A stretch of 38,412 bases of DNA from Candidatus Anammoximicrobium sp. (GTDB lineage Bacteria; Planctomycetota; Planctomycetia; Pirellulales; Pirellulaceae), in NCBI GenBank assembly GCA_012515235.1, contig JAAYYU010000267.1, forward strand, positions 1-38,412, in the 5' to 3' direction. A program made the translations under genes and the position numbers. Shown here one piece after another: positions 1-10,219 of the stretch. Numbering within the stretch: the stretch's first letter is position 1; every line of letters starts with the position of its first letter. The notes beneath the pieces are model-generated. The model was given only the letters and a program-made list of their open reading frames with translations. It ran no database searches and was not told the DNA's origin.

Positions 1-1
1 A

Positions 2-58
2 AGGGCCCGCTGTGGGATGAAGGGCCCGCTGTGGGATGAAGGGCCCGCTGTGGGATCA
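2..58. repeat. Three tandem copies of a 19-bp unit
   Basis: The unit agggcccgctgtgggatga is repeated at 2-20, 21-39 and 40-58; the last copy differs at one base (c for g at 57). The array may continue beyond the left edge. It lies upstream of rplT, where infC and rpmI are often found, and has no visible coding capacity. Its origin and role are unknown. Confidence 0.85.
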
Positions 59-211
59 GACCCCGCCTGCGTGGGCGGATTTTGAAATCGGCTGCAAGGT
101 CGGATCGGCGCTTGCATAAAGGAGCCACTTTTTTACCGCGTCGTGGGCACCAAACGCCGCCTGCAGTTTTGGGCGGGGCCTGACGGCGCTAACGCCACGG
201 GATGAATCGTC

Positions 212-571
212 ATGCGAACGAAGAGCGGGTGGTCCAGCAATCGGGCCAAGAAAAAACTGTTTAAGCGTGCCAAGGGGTATCGCGGCGGTCGGCGCAAGTT
301 GCTGCGGACTGTCAAAGAGACGTTGATTCGGGCAGGCGTTTTCGCCTATCGGGATCGGCGGAACAAGAAACGGAACATCCGCCGGCTGTGGATTGTCCGC
401 GTCAATGCGGCGGTGCGTCAGCGGGGCTTGCGGTACAGCGAATTCATCGCCGGGCTGAAGAAAGCTGGCGTCGAATTGGATCGCCGGACGCTGTCCGAAA
501 TGGCGATTCACGACCCGCCGGCGTTCGATCAGGTGGTGGACAAGGTCAAGCAGGCGTTGGCGGCGGCTTAA
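212..571 (+). CDS. rplT: 50S ribosomal protein L20
   Basis: This 119-residue protein has the length and pattern of bacterial L20, which binds 23S rRNA early in large-subunit assembly. The basic N-terminal half contains AKGYRGGRRK, followed by the family signature FAYRDRRNKKRNIRRLWI and VNAAVRQRGLRYSEFI. The C-terminal half carries GLKKAGVELDRRTLSEMAI, as in other L20 proteins. An in-frame stop (tga at 203-205) lies just upstream, so ATG 212 is the first usable ATG; the Shine-Dalgarno is weak. In many bacteria L20 is encoded in an infC-rpmI-rplT operon. Here the 211 bases upstream do not encode L35, so the operon is split or spaced by the repeat-bearing region. A strong intrinsic terminator follows and separates it from pheS. 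Confidence 0.97.
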   Translation: MRTKSGWSSNRAKKKLFKRAKGYRGGRRKLLRTVKETLIRAGVFAYRDRRNKKRNIRRLWIVRVNAAVRQRGLRYSEFIAGLKKAGVELDRRTLSEMAIHDPPAFDQVVDKVKQALAAA

Positions 572-598
572 GGCCAGGTCGTTCGGACTGAATTCCTC

Positions 599-637
599 AA
601 GAGATAGGTCTTGGACAACAGGCCTATCTCTTTTTTT
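599..637 (+). terminator. Intrinsic terminator of rplT
   Basis: The arms 599-611 and 620-632 form a 13-bp stem with one G-U pair, an 8-nt loop and a run of seven T at 631-637. It begins 28 nt after the rplT stop. It could also act as an attenuator for pheST, because aminoacyl-tRNA synthetase operons often have leader attenuators. No Phe-rich leader peptide or T-box was seen. Confidence 0.85.
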
Positions 638-667
638 GTTTTGACACACCGGTCGATGGGCAAATCT

Positions 668-1693
668 ATGGCACTGGCGGATTTCACCAAGCAGTTGGAC
701 GCGTTGGCGACAGAGGCCGTGCGGGCATTCGACTCGGCCGCCACCGCCGAGGCGCTCGAGGGGGCGCGTGTCGAATTCCTGGGCGCGAAGCAAGGCCGGC
801 TGAAAGCGGCGCAGAAGGGCATGGGCACGATCGACAAGTCCGATCGCCCGGCCGCCGGCAAGCGATTCAACGAGGTCAAGGAACAGATTGAGTCGGCGTT
901 CAAAGCCGCCTCCGAGCGTTTGGCCGCTGCCCCTGTGGCTGCCGTTAAACAAGGTCCGCAGTTCGACCCGACGGTGCCCGGCACGCCGTTTCGGATCGGC
1001 CGTCTGCATCCCATCACCCAGACGGTGGAAGAACTGAAGGACATCATGGGGCGACTGGGGTTCTCGGTCGCGGACGGCCCGGAGGTCGAGGACGAGTGGC
1101 ACAACTTCGAGGCGCTGAACATTCCCCGCGAGCACCCGGCGCGCGACCCGCTGGACAACTTCTATCTGGCCACGGCCGCCGCAGCGACGGGCGGCAAGAC
1201 GGGCTTGCTGCGCAGCCAGACGAGCACGGTCCAGATCCGGGTCATGGAGCAGGCGCCGCCGCCGGTGCGGATCATCTGCCTGGGGCGTGTCTATCGACCC
1301 GATACGGCCGACGCCACGCACTACCCGATGTTCCACCAGATGGAAGGCCTGCTGATCGACACCCAGGTGACCATGGCGGACCTGAAGAGCGTCTTGCGCT
1401 TGTTCGCGACCAGTTACCTCGGCCGCGACGTCCACATCCGCTTCCGCCCGTCGTTTTTCCCGTTCACGGAACCGAGCGTCGAGGCGGATTTCCACTGGGA
1501 CGGCCAATGGATCGAATTCGGCGGAGCCGGGATGGTCGACCCCAACGTGTTGAAGGCCGTAGGCTACGATCCGGAGAAGTACATCGGTTTTGCCTTCGGG
1601 TTGGGCGTGGAACGCCTCTGTATGCGGCGGCACGGGATTACCGACATTCGCGAGTTCTACAAGAACGACGTCCGCTTCCTCCACCAGTTCTAG
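668..1693 (+). CDS. pheS: Phenylalanine--tRNA ligase alpha subunit
   Basis: The alpha subunit of the cytoplasmic alpha2beta2 phenylalanyl-tRNA synthetase charges tRNA-Phe. The N-terminal coiled coil (about residues 1-90) is followed by the class II catalytic core. Visible motifs are FHQMEGLLID, SFFPFTEPSVEADF and GFAFGLGVERLCM (motif 3), ending in the family-typical NDVRFLHQF. The length of 341 residues is normal. ATG 668 gives the usual N terminus (MALADFTKQL); ATG 656 in the same frame is also possible. Neither has a strong Shine-Dalgarno. Further upstream the frame runs into the rplT terminator, so earlier starts are unlikely. pheT follows after 58 nt that hold an inverted-repeat element. 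LLRSQTSTVQIR and GGAGMVDPNVL vary slightly from the common LLRTHTS and GGCGMVHPNV forms. Confidence 0.96.
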   Translation: MALADFTKQLDALATEAVRAFDSAATAEALEGARVEFLGAKQGRLKAAQKGMGTIDKSDRPAAGKRFNEVKEQIESAFKAASERLAAAPVAAVKQGPQFDPTVPGTPFRIGRLHPITQTVEELKDIMGRLGFSVADGPEVEDEWHNFEALNIPREHPARDPLDNFYLATAAAATGGKTGLLRSQTSTVQIRVMEQAPPPVRIICLGRVYRPDTADATHYPMFHQMEGLLIDTQVTMADLKSVLRLFATSYLGRDVHIRFRPSFFPFTEPSVEADFHWDGQWIEFGGAGMVDPNVLKAVGYDPEKYIGFAFGLGVERLCMRRHGITDIREFYKNDVRFLHQF

Positions 1694-1695
1694 CA

Positions 1696-1741
1696 AAAAG
1701 GGGTCAGGACTGTTTTCTGAAAAAGAATCCTGACCCCTTTT
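1696..1741. repeat. Small inverted-repeat (REP-like) element between pheS and pheT
   Basis: Perfect 14-bp arms (aaaaggggtcagga at 1696-1709 and its complement at 1728-1741) enclose an 18-nt loop. The GGGGTCAGG end is shared with elements at 10220-10315 and 36302-36396. The element fills most of the pheS-pheT gap. As RNA it would fold into a hairpin ending in T residues and could reduce read-through into pheT. Confidence 0.8.
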
Positions 1742-1751
1742 CAGGTGCAGC

Positions 1752-3770
1752 ATGTTAGTTTCCTGGAAATGGCTCCAAGACTACGTTTCTCTGCCGATGT
1801 CGCCCGACGAACTCGTCGAGCGGCTGTCGATGGCCGGGCTGAATTACGAAGACCGGAAGGCGGTCGGTGACGATCTGCAGGTCGACCTGGAAGTCACCAG
1901 CAACCGGCCCGACTGCCTGGGGCACATCGGGGTGGCTCGCGAAGTCTCCGTGCTGTGGCAGACGGAACTCCGCTCGCCGCCGCCCCAGCCCGCCGAGGCC
2001 GGCCCGCCGGTGACCGAGTTGACCAAGGTGGCCATCGAGTGCCCGCACCTGTGTTTCCGCTATACGGCCCGCGTGCTGCAGGGCGTGCGGATCGGCCCCA
2101 GTCCGCACTGGCTGGCGGATCGGCTGGCGACGATCGGGATTCCCGCCATCAACAACGTGGTGGACGTCACCAACTATGTGATGATGGAATGCGGCCAGCC
2201 GCTGCACGCGTTCGATTTTGCCAAGCTGGCCGGGCCGCAGATCATCGTCCGGGAGGCGCGGCCTGGCGAGTTGTTTGAGGCCATCAATCACAAGACGTAC
2301 CCGCTGGAACCGGGCATGTGCGTGATCGCCGACGCCCAGCGCGCGGTGGCCCTGGGCGGCGTGATGGGCGGAGCGGACACGGAAGTGTCGGACGCGACCG
2401 CCGACGTGCTGATCGAGGCGGCCGACTTTGCCCCGCTGTCCATCCGCACCACGGCCCGCAAACTGACCCTGCACAGTCCTTCGTCGTACCGTTTCGAGCG
2501 CAGCGTGGACCCGGTTGGCGTCGATTGGGCCAGCCGCCGCTGCTGCGAACTGATCCTGCAGTTGGGTGGCGGACGCCTGGCTCAAGGCGTGATCGCGGTC
2601 GGGCAAGGGACACCCATCCGCGAGCCCATTGTGCTGCGGCTGTCTCAATTGCCGCGCGTGTTGGGGATCGAAATCCCGGCGGAAGAAGTGCAGCGAATCC
2701 TGACTGCCCTGGGCTGCCAGCCGGCGGCGCAAGACACGCGGTCGGTCACCGTGGTTCCGCCCAGTTGGCGGCGCGATCTGACGCGCGAAATCGATTTGGT
2801 CGAGGAGGTTGCCCGCGTCTACGGCTACGAGCGGATTCCCGAGGACGTCGGCGTGCCGATGGCCCCTTCGCACCGCAGCCATGAGGATCGGGTGCTGGGC
2901 AAAGTGCGGCAAGTGCTGCTGTGCGCGGGCTTTGACGAAGCGATCACGGCCAGCGTGGTCCCGGAGGAGTTGGCTGCCGTTTTCAGCCCGTGGACGGAGG
3001 CCCCGCCGCTGCAGACCAGCACGCCCATGCTCAAGGGCGCCGACCGTTTGCGGCAGAGTCTGATCCCCAGCCTGCTGGAGGCGCGGCGCGTGAACGAGTC
3101 CTTGGGCAACCCGGTCATCGAGTTGTTCGAGACCGCCCGCGTGTTCCTGCCAGTCCAGGGCGATCTGCCAGGCGAACAGGGGACGCTGGGCATCGTCTCC
3201 GGGGGCGACTACTATCACGTCAAAGGCGTGATCGAGGCCGTGCTTGCCGCCCTGCGTCCGGGCACGCCTCTGGAGGCGCTCGATACGCGGCAGCCGCTGC
3301 TGGACGCCGTCAAGTCGTCCGAACTCCGAGTGCAAGGCCGACCTCTGGGCTACCTCGGCGAGCTGTCTGCCGCCGGCTTGCAGCAGGCCGGATTGCGCTC
3401 GTCGGCAACCGTCGCCGAACTTTCCCTGCCGGTGCTGGTTGACTTGGCCAATCTGATTCCTAAGTACGCGGAACAGAGCCCCTATCCGGCGATCGAGCGC
3501 GACTTGAACTTGATTGTCGACGAATCGGTGCGTTGGGCCAGCCTGGCGGAAACCGTCGGGCAGTCCGTGGGCGAGTGCCTGGAGCGTGTCCGTTACCAGG
3601 AGATCTATCGGGATCCGAAGAAGGACGGCGCGGGCAAGAAGCGGCTGCTGTTTTCGATCACGCTGCGTTCCCGCCAGCGGACGTTGACCAACGAGGAAGC
3701 CGACCAGATCCGCCAGCAGGTCGTCGCCGCCTGCCACCAGGCACACGGCGCCGTGTTGCTGGGAGCGTGA
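1752..3770 (+). CDS. pheT: Phenylalanine--tRNA ligase beta subunit, short form
   Basis: This beta subunit of phenylalanyl-tRNA synthetase has the N-terminal B1 segment MLVSWKWLQDYVSLP, then VDLEVTSNRPDCLGHIGVAR, the B3/4 editing domain, the B5 domain, and a C-terminal ferredoxin-fold anticodon-binding domain beginning near SPYPAIERDLNLIVD. It has 672 residues, whereas typical bacterial PheT has about 800. The missing part is the EMAP/Myf tRNA-binding domain normally inserted after residue 40: the sequence passes directly from the first strands to VTSNRPD. This looks like a real short form, because the reading frame and all flanking motifs are intact. ATG 1752 follows the pheS stop by 58 nt. 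The gene converges with the kinase gene, leaving about 110 nt between the two ends. Confidence 0.95.
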   Translation: MLVSWKWLQDYVSLPMSPDELVERLSMAGLNYEDRKAVGDDLQVDLEVTSNRPDCLGHIGVAREVSVLWQTELRSPPPQPAEAGPPVTELTKVAIECPHLCFRYTARVLQGVRIGPSPHWLADRLATIGIPAINNVVDVTNYVMMECGQPLHAFDFAKLAGPQIIVREARPGELFEAINHKTYPLEPGMCVIADAQRAVALGGVMGGADTEVSDATADVLIEAADFAPLSIRTTARKLTLHSPSSYRFERSVDPVGVDWASRRCCELILQLGGGRLAQGVIAVGQGTPIREPIVLRLSQLPRVLGIEIPAEEVQRILTALGCQPAAQDTRSVTVVPPSWRRDLTREIDLVEEVARVYGYERIPEDVGVPMAPSHRSHEDRVLGKVRQVLLCAGFDEAITASVVPEELAAVFSPWTEAPPLQTSTPMLKGADRLRQSLIPSLLEARRVNESLGNPVIELFETARVFLPVQGDLPGEQGTLGIVSGGDYYHVKGVIEAVLAALRPGTPLEALDTRQPLLDAVKSSELRVQGRPLGYLGELSAAGLQQAGLRSSATVAELSLPVLVDLANLIPKYAEQSPYPAIERDLNLIVDESVRWASLAETVGQSVGECLERVRYQEIYRDPKKDGAGKKRLLFSITLRSRQRTLTNEEADQIRQQVVAACHQAHGAVLLGA

Positions 3771-3880
3771 CGGGCGGACCGGCCTGAAGGCCTGGGCGGC
3801 GGGCGCGTCAGGATTCGCGGGGCAAACGGGCTCAGACAGCACGGAGGGCGGACCGGGCTTCGACTTCTTTCGGACCGCGA

Positions 3881-6292
3881 TCAGCTCTTGGCAGACCGCG
3901 CCGGATGGCCGTCTTTGGTCCGCCACGCCGGCGTCTTGGTCCGAGGCCAGTGCGGCGGCGGGCCCCACTTGCCCAGGTCGGTCGGCTCCCCGAGCATCTG
4001 CTGCCAGGCGGCTTGTTGCTGGTCCGTCAAGACCTGGCGAATGCGTTGTTCCGGCGAGGGGCCACTGTGGTCGCGTTGGCCGGGTGGTCCGTGAAACACG
4101 TCCTCGCGGATGGTGTAGATGGCGGACCGTTGGGCGCTGGTCAGGGCCAACTGGTCGGCCACTTCGGGAGTGGTCAGCGCCCAGACGCCTTGACGCTGCA
4201 GCACGATCTGACTCAGCCGTTCCCGTTGCGCCGGTTCGAGGGTTTCCTCGAGGGCCTTCAGGGTCTGGTCCAGGTGGTCGCGGAACGTCTTCCGCATCTG
4301 GGCTGGATCGACGTTGGCTTGGTTCCACGATTCCTTGTGGAAGTGGTCCTGGGCAGCGACGATCTCGCGGATTCGGGAGATCTGGTCGGGGCGCAAACCT
4401 AGATGGTTCTGGACCGCTTCCTGGCGGACGAGCATCAGGGCCATGCCGCCGCGCATCACTCCCAGGCGGAAGTACATGGAAAACAAGCCGCGCCGCAAGG
4501 CCTTGTCGAACGGGCGCTCGCGGACCAGTCGCTCCTGCGTCGCCAGGGCGTCCTCCAGCGCGGCGCGGGCTTCGGGCGTTGAGCCGATCGATTCCAGAAT
4601 CTTGGCGACGCGCAAATGGCTGGCCGCGAGTTCGGCCTGCAGCGGCGGGTTGTCTCGGGTTTGTTCGATGAATCGCTGGTAGTAGGGCAGACTGGCCAGC
4701 AAGACCGCTTGACGAATGTCCTCATCGTTCTCTTTGGCGGTCAGATCGTCGATGCTGGCCTGCACGAACGAGTCCAGCATCTCGCGGGCCTGCCGGAAAC
4801 TCTCTTCCGCCAGTTTCCGCTGCTCGGCTTCCTCCTGCAAGGCCGCCGCCGTTTCCGCCTGTTTGCGAGCCACTTCCTCGTACGCGGCCCGCGTCTTGGA
4901 GCGTTCGCGGGCGACCAGGATATTGCTGACGGCCAGTCCCACGACGGCCAGCAGCAGGACGGCCAGGCAGGCGGCCACGACTTGCTTGTGCCGCCGCGAC
5001 CACTTGTTCAGCCGTTCCATCAGCGACGGCTTTTTGGCGCGGATCGGCCGGCTGTCCAGAAAGCAACTCAAATCGGCGGCCAGATCCGCAGCGCTGGCGT
5101 AGCGATCCTGAGGCTCTTTGGCGAGCGCCTTCAGGATGATTGTCTCCAAATCGGCGGGAATCGCCCGGTTGATGCGGCGGGGGGGAACCGGCTCCTCCAG
5201 CGTGACGCGAGCCAGCAGCTTTTCACGGGACTGGCCGTCGAACAGCGGCCGCAGCGTGACGAGTTCGTATAGCGTGGCGCCGAGCGAGTAGATATCGGTG
5301 CGATGGTCGACCAGGGTGTTCTGGCCCAGGCTCTGTTCCGGGCTCATGTAGCGGTACGTGCCGACAATGTCCCCGGAGCCGGTGAGATCGGCGTCGCTGC
5401 GGAGCCGCGCCAGCCCGAAGTCCGTCACCCACAGGTTTCCGCGGGCGTCGACCAGCAGATTCGCGGGCTTGATATCGCGGTGGACCACATCCAGGTTATG
5501 CGCGTGCTCCAACGCCTCGGCGGCCTGAACGCCCAACCGGGCCACGGTCCTGAAGAAGTCTGCCGCTTTGCCCGTGGAAGCCGTCGAGAGCACTGCCGCC
5601 GTCTGCGTGCGCGGGGCGCCGGCCGGGACGCGCGGGCCGGATTCTGCCGCGCTGGACGCCCACAATTCCGCCAAGACATGGGAGTTTTCTCGCGGCGTTG
5701 GTCGCGGCGACGATCCGGGCGGTCCGGAGCTTCCGTCCAGCGGCGCCGCAGCCTGCTGCCACTGGGCGATCACGTCGGCCAGGCTCAACCCGTCGATCAT
5801 CTGCATCGCGTAATAATACACGCCGCGTTCGCAGCCCACTGCGTAGACCGGGACAATGTGCGAGTGGTGCAGGCGGGCCGCGGCCAAAGCCTCGTTTTTG
5901 AACCGCTCCAGCCGCCGGTCGTCCAGGGTGGCTGCGAAGGGCAGTACTTTCAACGCCACGCGGCGGCGCAAGGAAATCTGCTCGGCCTCGTACACAATCC
6001 CCATGCCGCCGCGGCCGATTTCCCGCAGGATGCGGAAGTCGCCCAAAATTCCCTCGATGCTGGCAGTCGCACTCGCGGTTGCCGCCTTCGTCGCCCGCGA
6101 ACCGTGCATGACCTGCAGCGCCGGCAAGACGTCCCGCAGCACTTCCCCCACTTCGGGATAGCGTTGGACGTACGCCTCGACATCCGGCGATTCGCCTTGC
6201 TGGACGCGCTGCAAGTACTCGTCGGCCGCCTCCGCGACCATCAGTTCCTGCGGCGAGTCTTCGCTGTCGTCGTCGCGCCACGCCTCGGTCAT
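3881..6292 (-). CDS. Membrane-spanning Ser/Thr protein kinase with Spy-like C-terminal domain
   Basis: This 803-residue PknB-type kinase probably signals across the cytoplasmic membrane. The N-terminal 80 residues are acidic. The kinase domain has GRGGMG (93-98), Lys115 in VALK, HRDIKPAN (271-278), DFGLA (291-295) and APE-like SPE (317-319), so it should be catalytically active. A Pro/Ser/Ala-rich insertion of about 65 residues (around 182-245) lies within the kinase fold. One transmembrane helix (437-461) is followed by a coiled coil (465-510) and an extracytoplasmic helical region. Residues 630-770 resemble the secreted protein encoded at 9138-9911 (RLSQIVLQRQGVWALTTPEV against RIEQISLQTRGLAALSDPKI), so the sensor part belongs to the same family. 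The start ATG overlaps the stop of the sigma-factor gene as ATGA, which indicates translational coupling. The partner and substrate are unknown. Confidence 0.93.
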   Translation of the reverse strand: MTEAWRDDDSEDSPQELMVAEAADEYLQRVQQGESPDVEAYVQRYPEVGEVLRDVLPALQVMHGSRATKAATASATASIEGILGDFRILREIGRGGMGIVYEAEQISLRRRVALKVLPFAATLDDRRLERFKNEALAAARLHHSHIVPVYAVGCERGVYYYAMQMIDGLSLADVIAQWQQAAAPLDGSSGPPGSSPRPTPRENSHVLAELWASSAAESGPRVPAGAPRTQTAAVLSTASTGKAADFFRTVARLGVQAAEALEHAHNLDVVHRDIKPANLLVDARGNLWVTDFGLARLRSDADLTGSGDIVGTYRYMSPEQSLGQNTLVDHRTDIYSLGATLYELVTLRPLFDGQSREKLLARVTLEEPVPPRRINRAIPADLETIILKALAKEPQDRYASAADLAADLSCFLDSRPIRAKKPSLMERLNKWSRRHKQVVAACLAVLLLAVVGLAVSNILVARERSKTRAAYEEVARKQAETAAALQEEAEQRKLAEESFRQAREMLDSFVQASIDDLTAKENDEDIRQAVLLASLPYYQRFIEQTRDNPPLQAELAASHLRVAKILESIGSTPEARAALEDALATQERLVRERPFDKALRRGLFSMYFRLGVMRGGMALMLVRQEAVQNHLGLRPDQISRIREIVAAQDHFHKESWNQANVDPAQMRKTFRDHLDQTLKALEETLEPAQRERLSQIVLQRQGVWALTTPEVADQLALTSAQRSAIYTIREDVFHGPPGQRDHSGPSPEQRIRQVLTDQQQAAWQQMLGEPTDLGKWGPPPHWPRTKTPAWRTKDGHPARSAKS

Positions 6293-6918
6293 AGCTTCGA
6301 CTCCGTGATCCCGTCGGCGGCCAGCAACCGGTGCAGCCGCAACAGAGCGCGTCCGTGCCGTTTGCGGGCGGCGGCCGCCTCGATTTCCAGAATGCAAGCG
6401 ATCTCGTCGTAGGACAGGGACTCGAACGTCCGCATCAGCAGGATTTCGCGGTCGATCTCCGGCAGGTTGCCCAGCGCGGTGCGTACCCGCTGGGCCAACT
6501 CCGCTTTGCCGACCTGGGCACTAGGCGATTCCTGGTCGGCCAGCAGCTGTTGAGCCAGCACCAGCGAGGACTGTTCGGGCAGCGGACACTCGTTCCGGAC
6601 CGCCCGGCAGGTCGCGTCCAGGTGGCGGCGACGCATCATGATTAAACGTTCGTACGCCATCTTTCGCAGCCACAGATGAAAGGGCATCGGTTGCCGCCGC
6701 AGAAACTCGGGCAGCCGGCGAAACGCTTCCAGTTGCGTGTCCTGCACGACGTCGGAAGGATCCAGCCGGCCGCGGAGCGCCGGATCAAAGCGGATACTCA
6801 CTGCCTCCTTGAGCGCCGCTCGGTGGCCGGCGAAGAGCCGATCGAACACGGGGTTCCCCTCGCGGACTTGCCGCAACAGATCGATGGTCTCGTCCGAGTC
6901 CGGCTGCACGTCGCTCAT
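6289..6918 (-). CDS. ECF-type RNA polymerase sigma factor
   Basis: The 209-residue protein has sigma region 2 (around LRGRLDPSDVVQDTQLEAF and PFHLWLRKMAYERLIMMRR) and region 4 (ALGNLPEIDREILLMRTFES, then LSYDEIACILEIEAAAARKR, a helix-turn-helix). It belongs to the planctomycete style of ECF factors encoded beside Ser/Thr kinases. No anti-sigma factor is encoded nearby, so the kinase joined by the ATGA overlap probably controls it (inference). ATG 6918 is chosen because it has a good Shine-Dalgarno (GGAGAGAGG) and begins just before the conserved domain; longer in-frame extensions read through the promoter region. Confidence 0.94.
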   Translation of the reverse strand: MSDVQPDSDETIDLLRQVREGNPVFDRLFAGHRAALKEAVSIRFDPALRGRLDPSDVVQDTQLEAFRRLPEFLRRQPMPFHLWLRKMAYERLIMMRRRHLDATCRAVRNECPLPEQSSLVLAQQLLADQESPSAQVGKAELAQRVRTALGNLPEIDREILLMRTFESLSYDEIACILEIEAAAARKRHGRALLRLHRLLAADGITESKL

Positions 6919-7336
6919 CGATCCATCCTCTCTCCCAACTGCCCGCTCCAACCATTTGTGACCGCTTTGCAGCCTGTGGAAAGAAAAGCTCTGGCTCCGC
7001 GCTGCGCCGGAGGAACGCCAGGAAAAACGTCCACCGCCAGAGGCTTGTGTTTTTTTGTTTTTCTGGTGTGTCCTCGTTCTTTCAACCGGCTCTGCGTCCA
7101 CGCTACTGCAACACGGGGCCAGCGTCAAGATTCCGGGGCACCCGGCGCTGTCGCGGGCCGGCGGCGGGCGTCCCCAACGCAGCCGCCGAAACGGATTCCG
7201 GCGAATCGGTGCGTCCAGCCGTCACAAAAGGCAGGTCGTCGGCAGGTAAGACCGCACGGGAAGCGGCCCTTGCGCGCTTCCCGCCCAGACGAAATCTCTC
7301 CGGCACTGGCCGGCTCAGACCCAGGAGTTCCGCAGG
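6919..7336. other. Divergent intergenic region between sigma factor and secretion ATPase
   Basis: These 418 bases separate the divergent sigma-factor and GspE/PilB genes. A promoter candidate for the sigma factor is listed separately. No convincing promoter, hairpin or small gene was seen for the plus-strand gene apart from its own ribosome binding site. Confidence 0.5.
7100..7128 (-). promoter_or_regulatory. Candidate promoter of the sigma factor-kinase operon
   Basis: On the minus strand TTGACG (7128-7123) and TAGCGT (7105-7100) are spaced by 17 nt. The -35 box is near consensus and the -10 box is weak. Transcription would start near 7093, giving a leader of about 175 nt. The call is by eye only. 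Confidence 0.4.
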
Positions 7337-9043
<1,707 letters not shown>

Positions 9044-9137
9044 GCAACGATCCTCGCGTCTGCGGCGGAGGTCGGTGCGTCCCGTTTTTTGAGTTCCTAC
9101 AACTCTCCTGGTTCTGAGTCAAGTGAAAGGAAAAGTG

Positions 9138-9911
9138 ATGAAACGATTTTGCACGATGGTCGCGGTCATGTTTGTTCTGCTCGCGTTGGCCAGCGATTCC
9201 GCTTGGGCGCAGCCCGGCGGGCGGGGCGGGTTCCGCGGAGGCCCCGGTGGCTTCGGTGGAACCCCGAATCTGCTGGATCTGGCGAATATCGAAGCCGTCC
9301 AGAAGGAGATCGAGGCCCAGGACGAGCAACTCGCCGGTATCAAGAAATTGAACGACCAGTTGCGCGCCGAGCGGGAGGCCCAGCGCGGCCAGGGCCAGCG
9401 AGCCAACTTCCAGAACATGTCGGACGAAGAGCGGCAGAAGGCCTTTGGGGAAATGCGCGAGCGGCGCGAAAAGCAGACGGCCAGCGCCAACGCGAAACTG
9501 GCGGAAATCCTGCTGCCGCATCAAATCAAGCGGATCGAGCAAATCAGCCTGCAGACGCGCGGCCTGGCCGCCTTGAGCGATCCCAAGATCGCGGCAGAAC
9601 TGAAGATCAGCGACGAGCAGAAGAAGAAGCTCGAAGAGGCCCGGAACGCCAGCATGGAAGCGATGCGGGCAATGTTCCAGGGCGGAAACCGCGACCAGGA
9701 CCGCGAGCAGATGCGGGCCAAGATGCAGGACATGCGCAAGCAAGCGGAGGAAAAAGTCTTGGCGGTGCTGACCGCCGACCAGAAGGCGCAGTTCGAGAAG
9801 ATGAAGGGCGAATCGTTCCAGATGCCGGAAGGCGCGTTCGGGCCCGGCAGCCGGCCAGGCCGTGGCGGCGAGGCCGGTCGTGGAAACCGGACGCGACGTC
9901 CCAACAACTAG
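9138..9911 (+). CDS. Secreted Spy/LTxxQ-like helical protein
   Basis: A signal peptide (MKRFCTMVAVMFVLLALA, probable cleavage after AWA near residue 24) precedes a Gly/Arg-rich segment and then a long charged helical region. Around the middle, LPHQIKRIEQISLQTRGLAA and LKISDEQKKKLEEA, then VLTADQKAQFEKMKGE, give an LTxxQ-like pattern like that of Spy/CpxP periplasmic proteins. The same pattern is the C-terminal domain of the kinase encoded at 3881-6292. The tail is Gly/Arg-rich. ATG 9138 with upstream AAAGGA is preferred to the in-frame GTG at 9123, because it puts the signal peptide at the N terminus. A strong terminator follows. The function is unknown; a periplasmic chaperone, or a soluble partner or competitor of the kinase sensor domain, are options. 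Confidence 0.8.
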   Translation: MKRFCTMVAVMFVLLALASDSAWAQPGGRGGFRGGPGGFGGTPNLLDLANIEAVQKEIEAQDEQLAGIKKLNDQLRAEREAQRGQGQRANFQNMSDEERQKAFGEMRERREKQTASANAKLAEILLPHQIKRIEQISLQTRGLAALSDPKIAAELKISDEQKKKLEEARNASMEAMRAMFQGGNRDQDREQMRAKMQDMRKQAEEKVLAVLTADQKAQFEKMKGESFQMPEGAFGPGSRPGRGGEAGRGNRTRRPNN

Positions 9912-9960
9912 CCTGCCGCACGAGTGCGGGCCGGCGTGCGCCAAAACCGAGAATCGTCCG

Positions 9961-9996
9961 GCAGCCCGGCTGCTGTCCAGCAGCCGGGCTGCTTTT
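9961..9996 (+). terminator. Intrinsic terminator of the Spy-like gene
   Basis: A perfect 14-bp GC-rich stem (9961-9974 with 9979-9992), a 4-nt loop (gtcc) and TTTT form a textbook terminator 49 nt after the stop codon. Confidence 0.9.
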
Positions 9997-10219
9997 GCGC
10001 TTCCGGTCGGCTTGCGTGCCCGCGCCGCGCCCAGGCGGATCGCTGATGCAAAAATGGGGTGACAGAAGTCTGTCGGCAGAAGAGCAGCCTTCCTCCTTTC
10101 ATCTTTCTGTCCGCGTCTCCCGCCCTTTTGCCGCTTTCACGTTCGGTTCCCTGCCGCTAGCACCAAACGGAAAACGGCCGCCGAAAGTCGCCGTCTATCA
10201 TGCGACGGTCGCGCGAAAT

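Noticed and set aside
611..667. Upstream TTG start for pheS
   Set aside because: It would begin inside the rplT terminator and add residues not typical of PheS.
56..1753. Long open frame antisense to rplT and pheS (565 codons)
   Set aside because: It opposes two well-conserved genes, has no recognisable domain, and arises from GC-rich codon bias.
1755..4328. 857-codon open frame on the minus strand across pheT
   Set aside because: It is antisense to pheT and then to the end of the kinase gene in another frame; its composition (Arg, Gln, Pro, His) is typical of a shadow frame.
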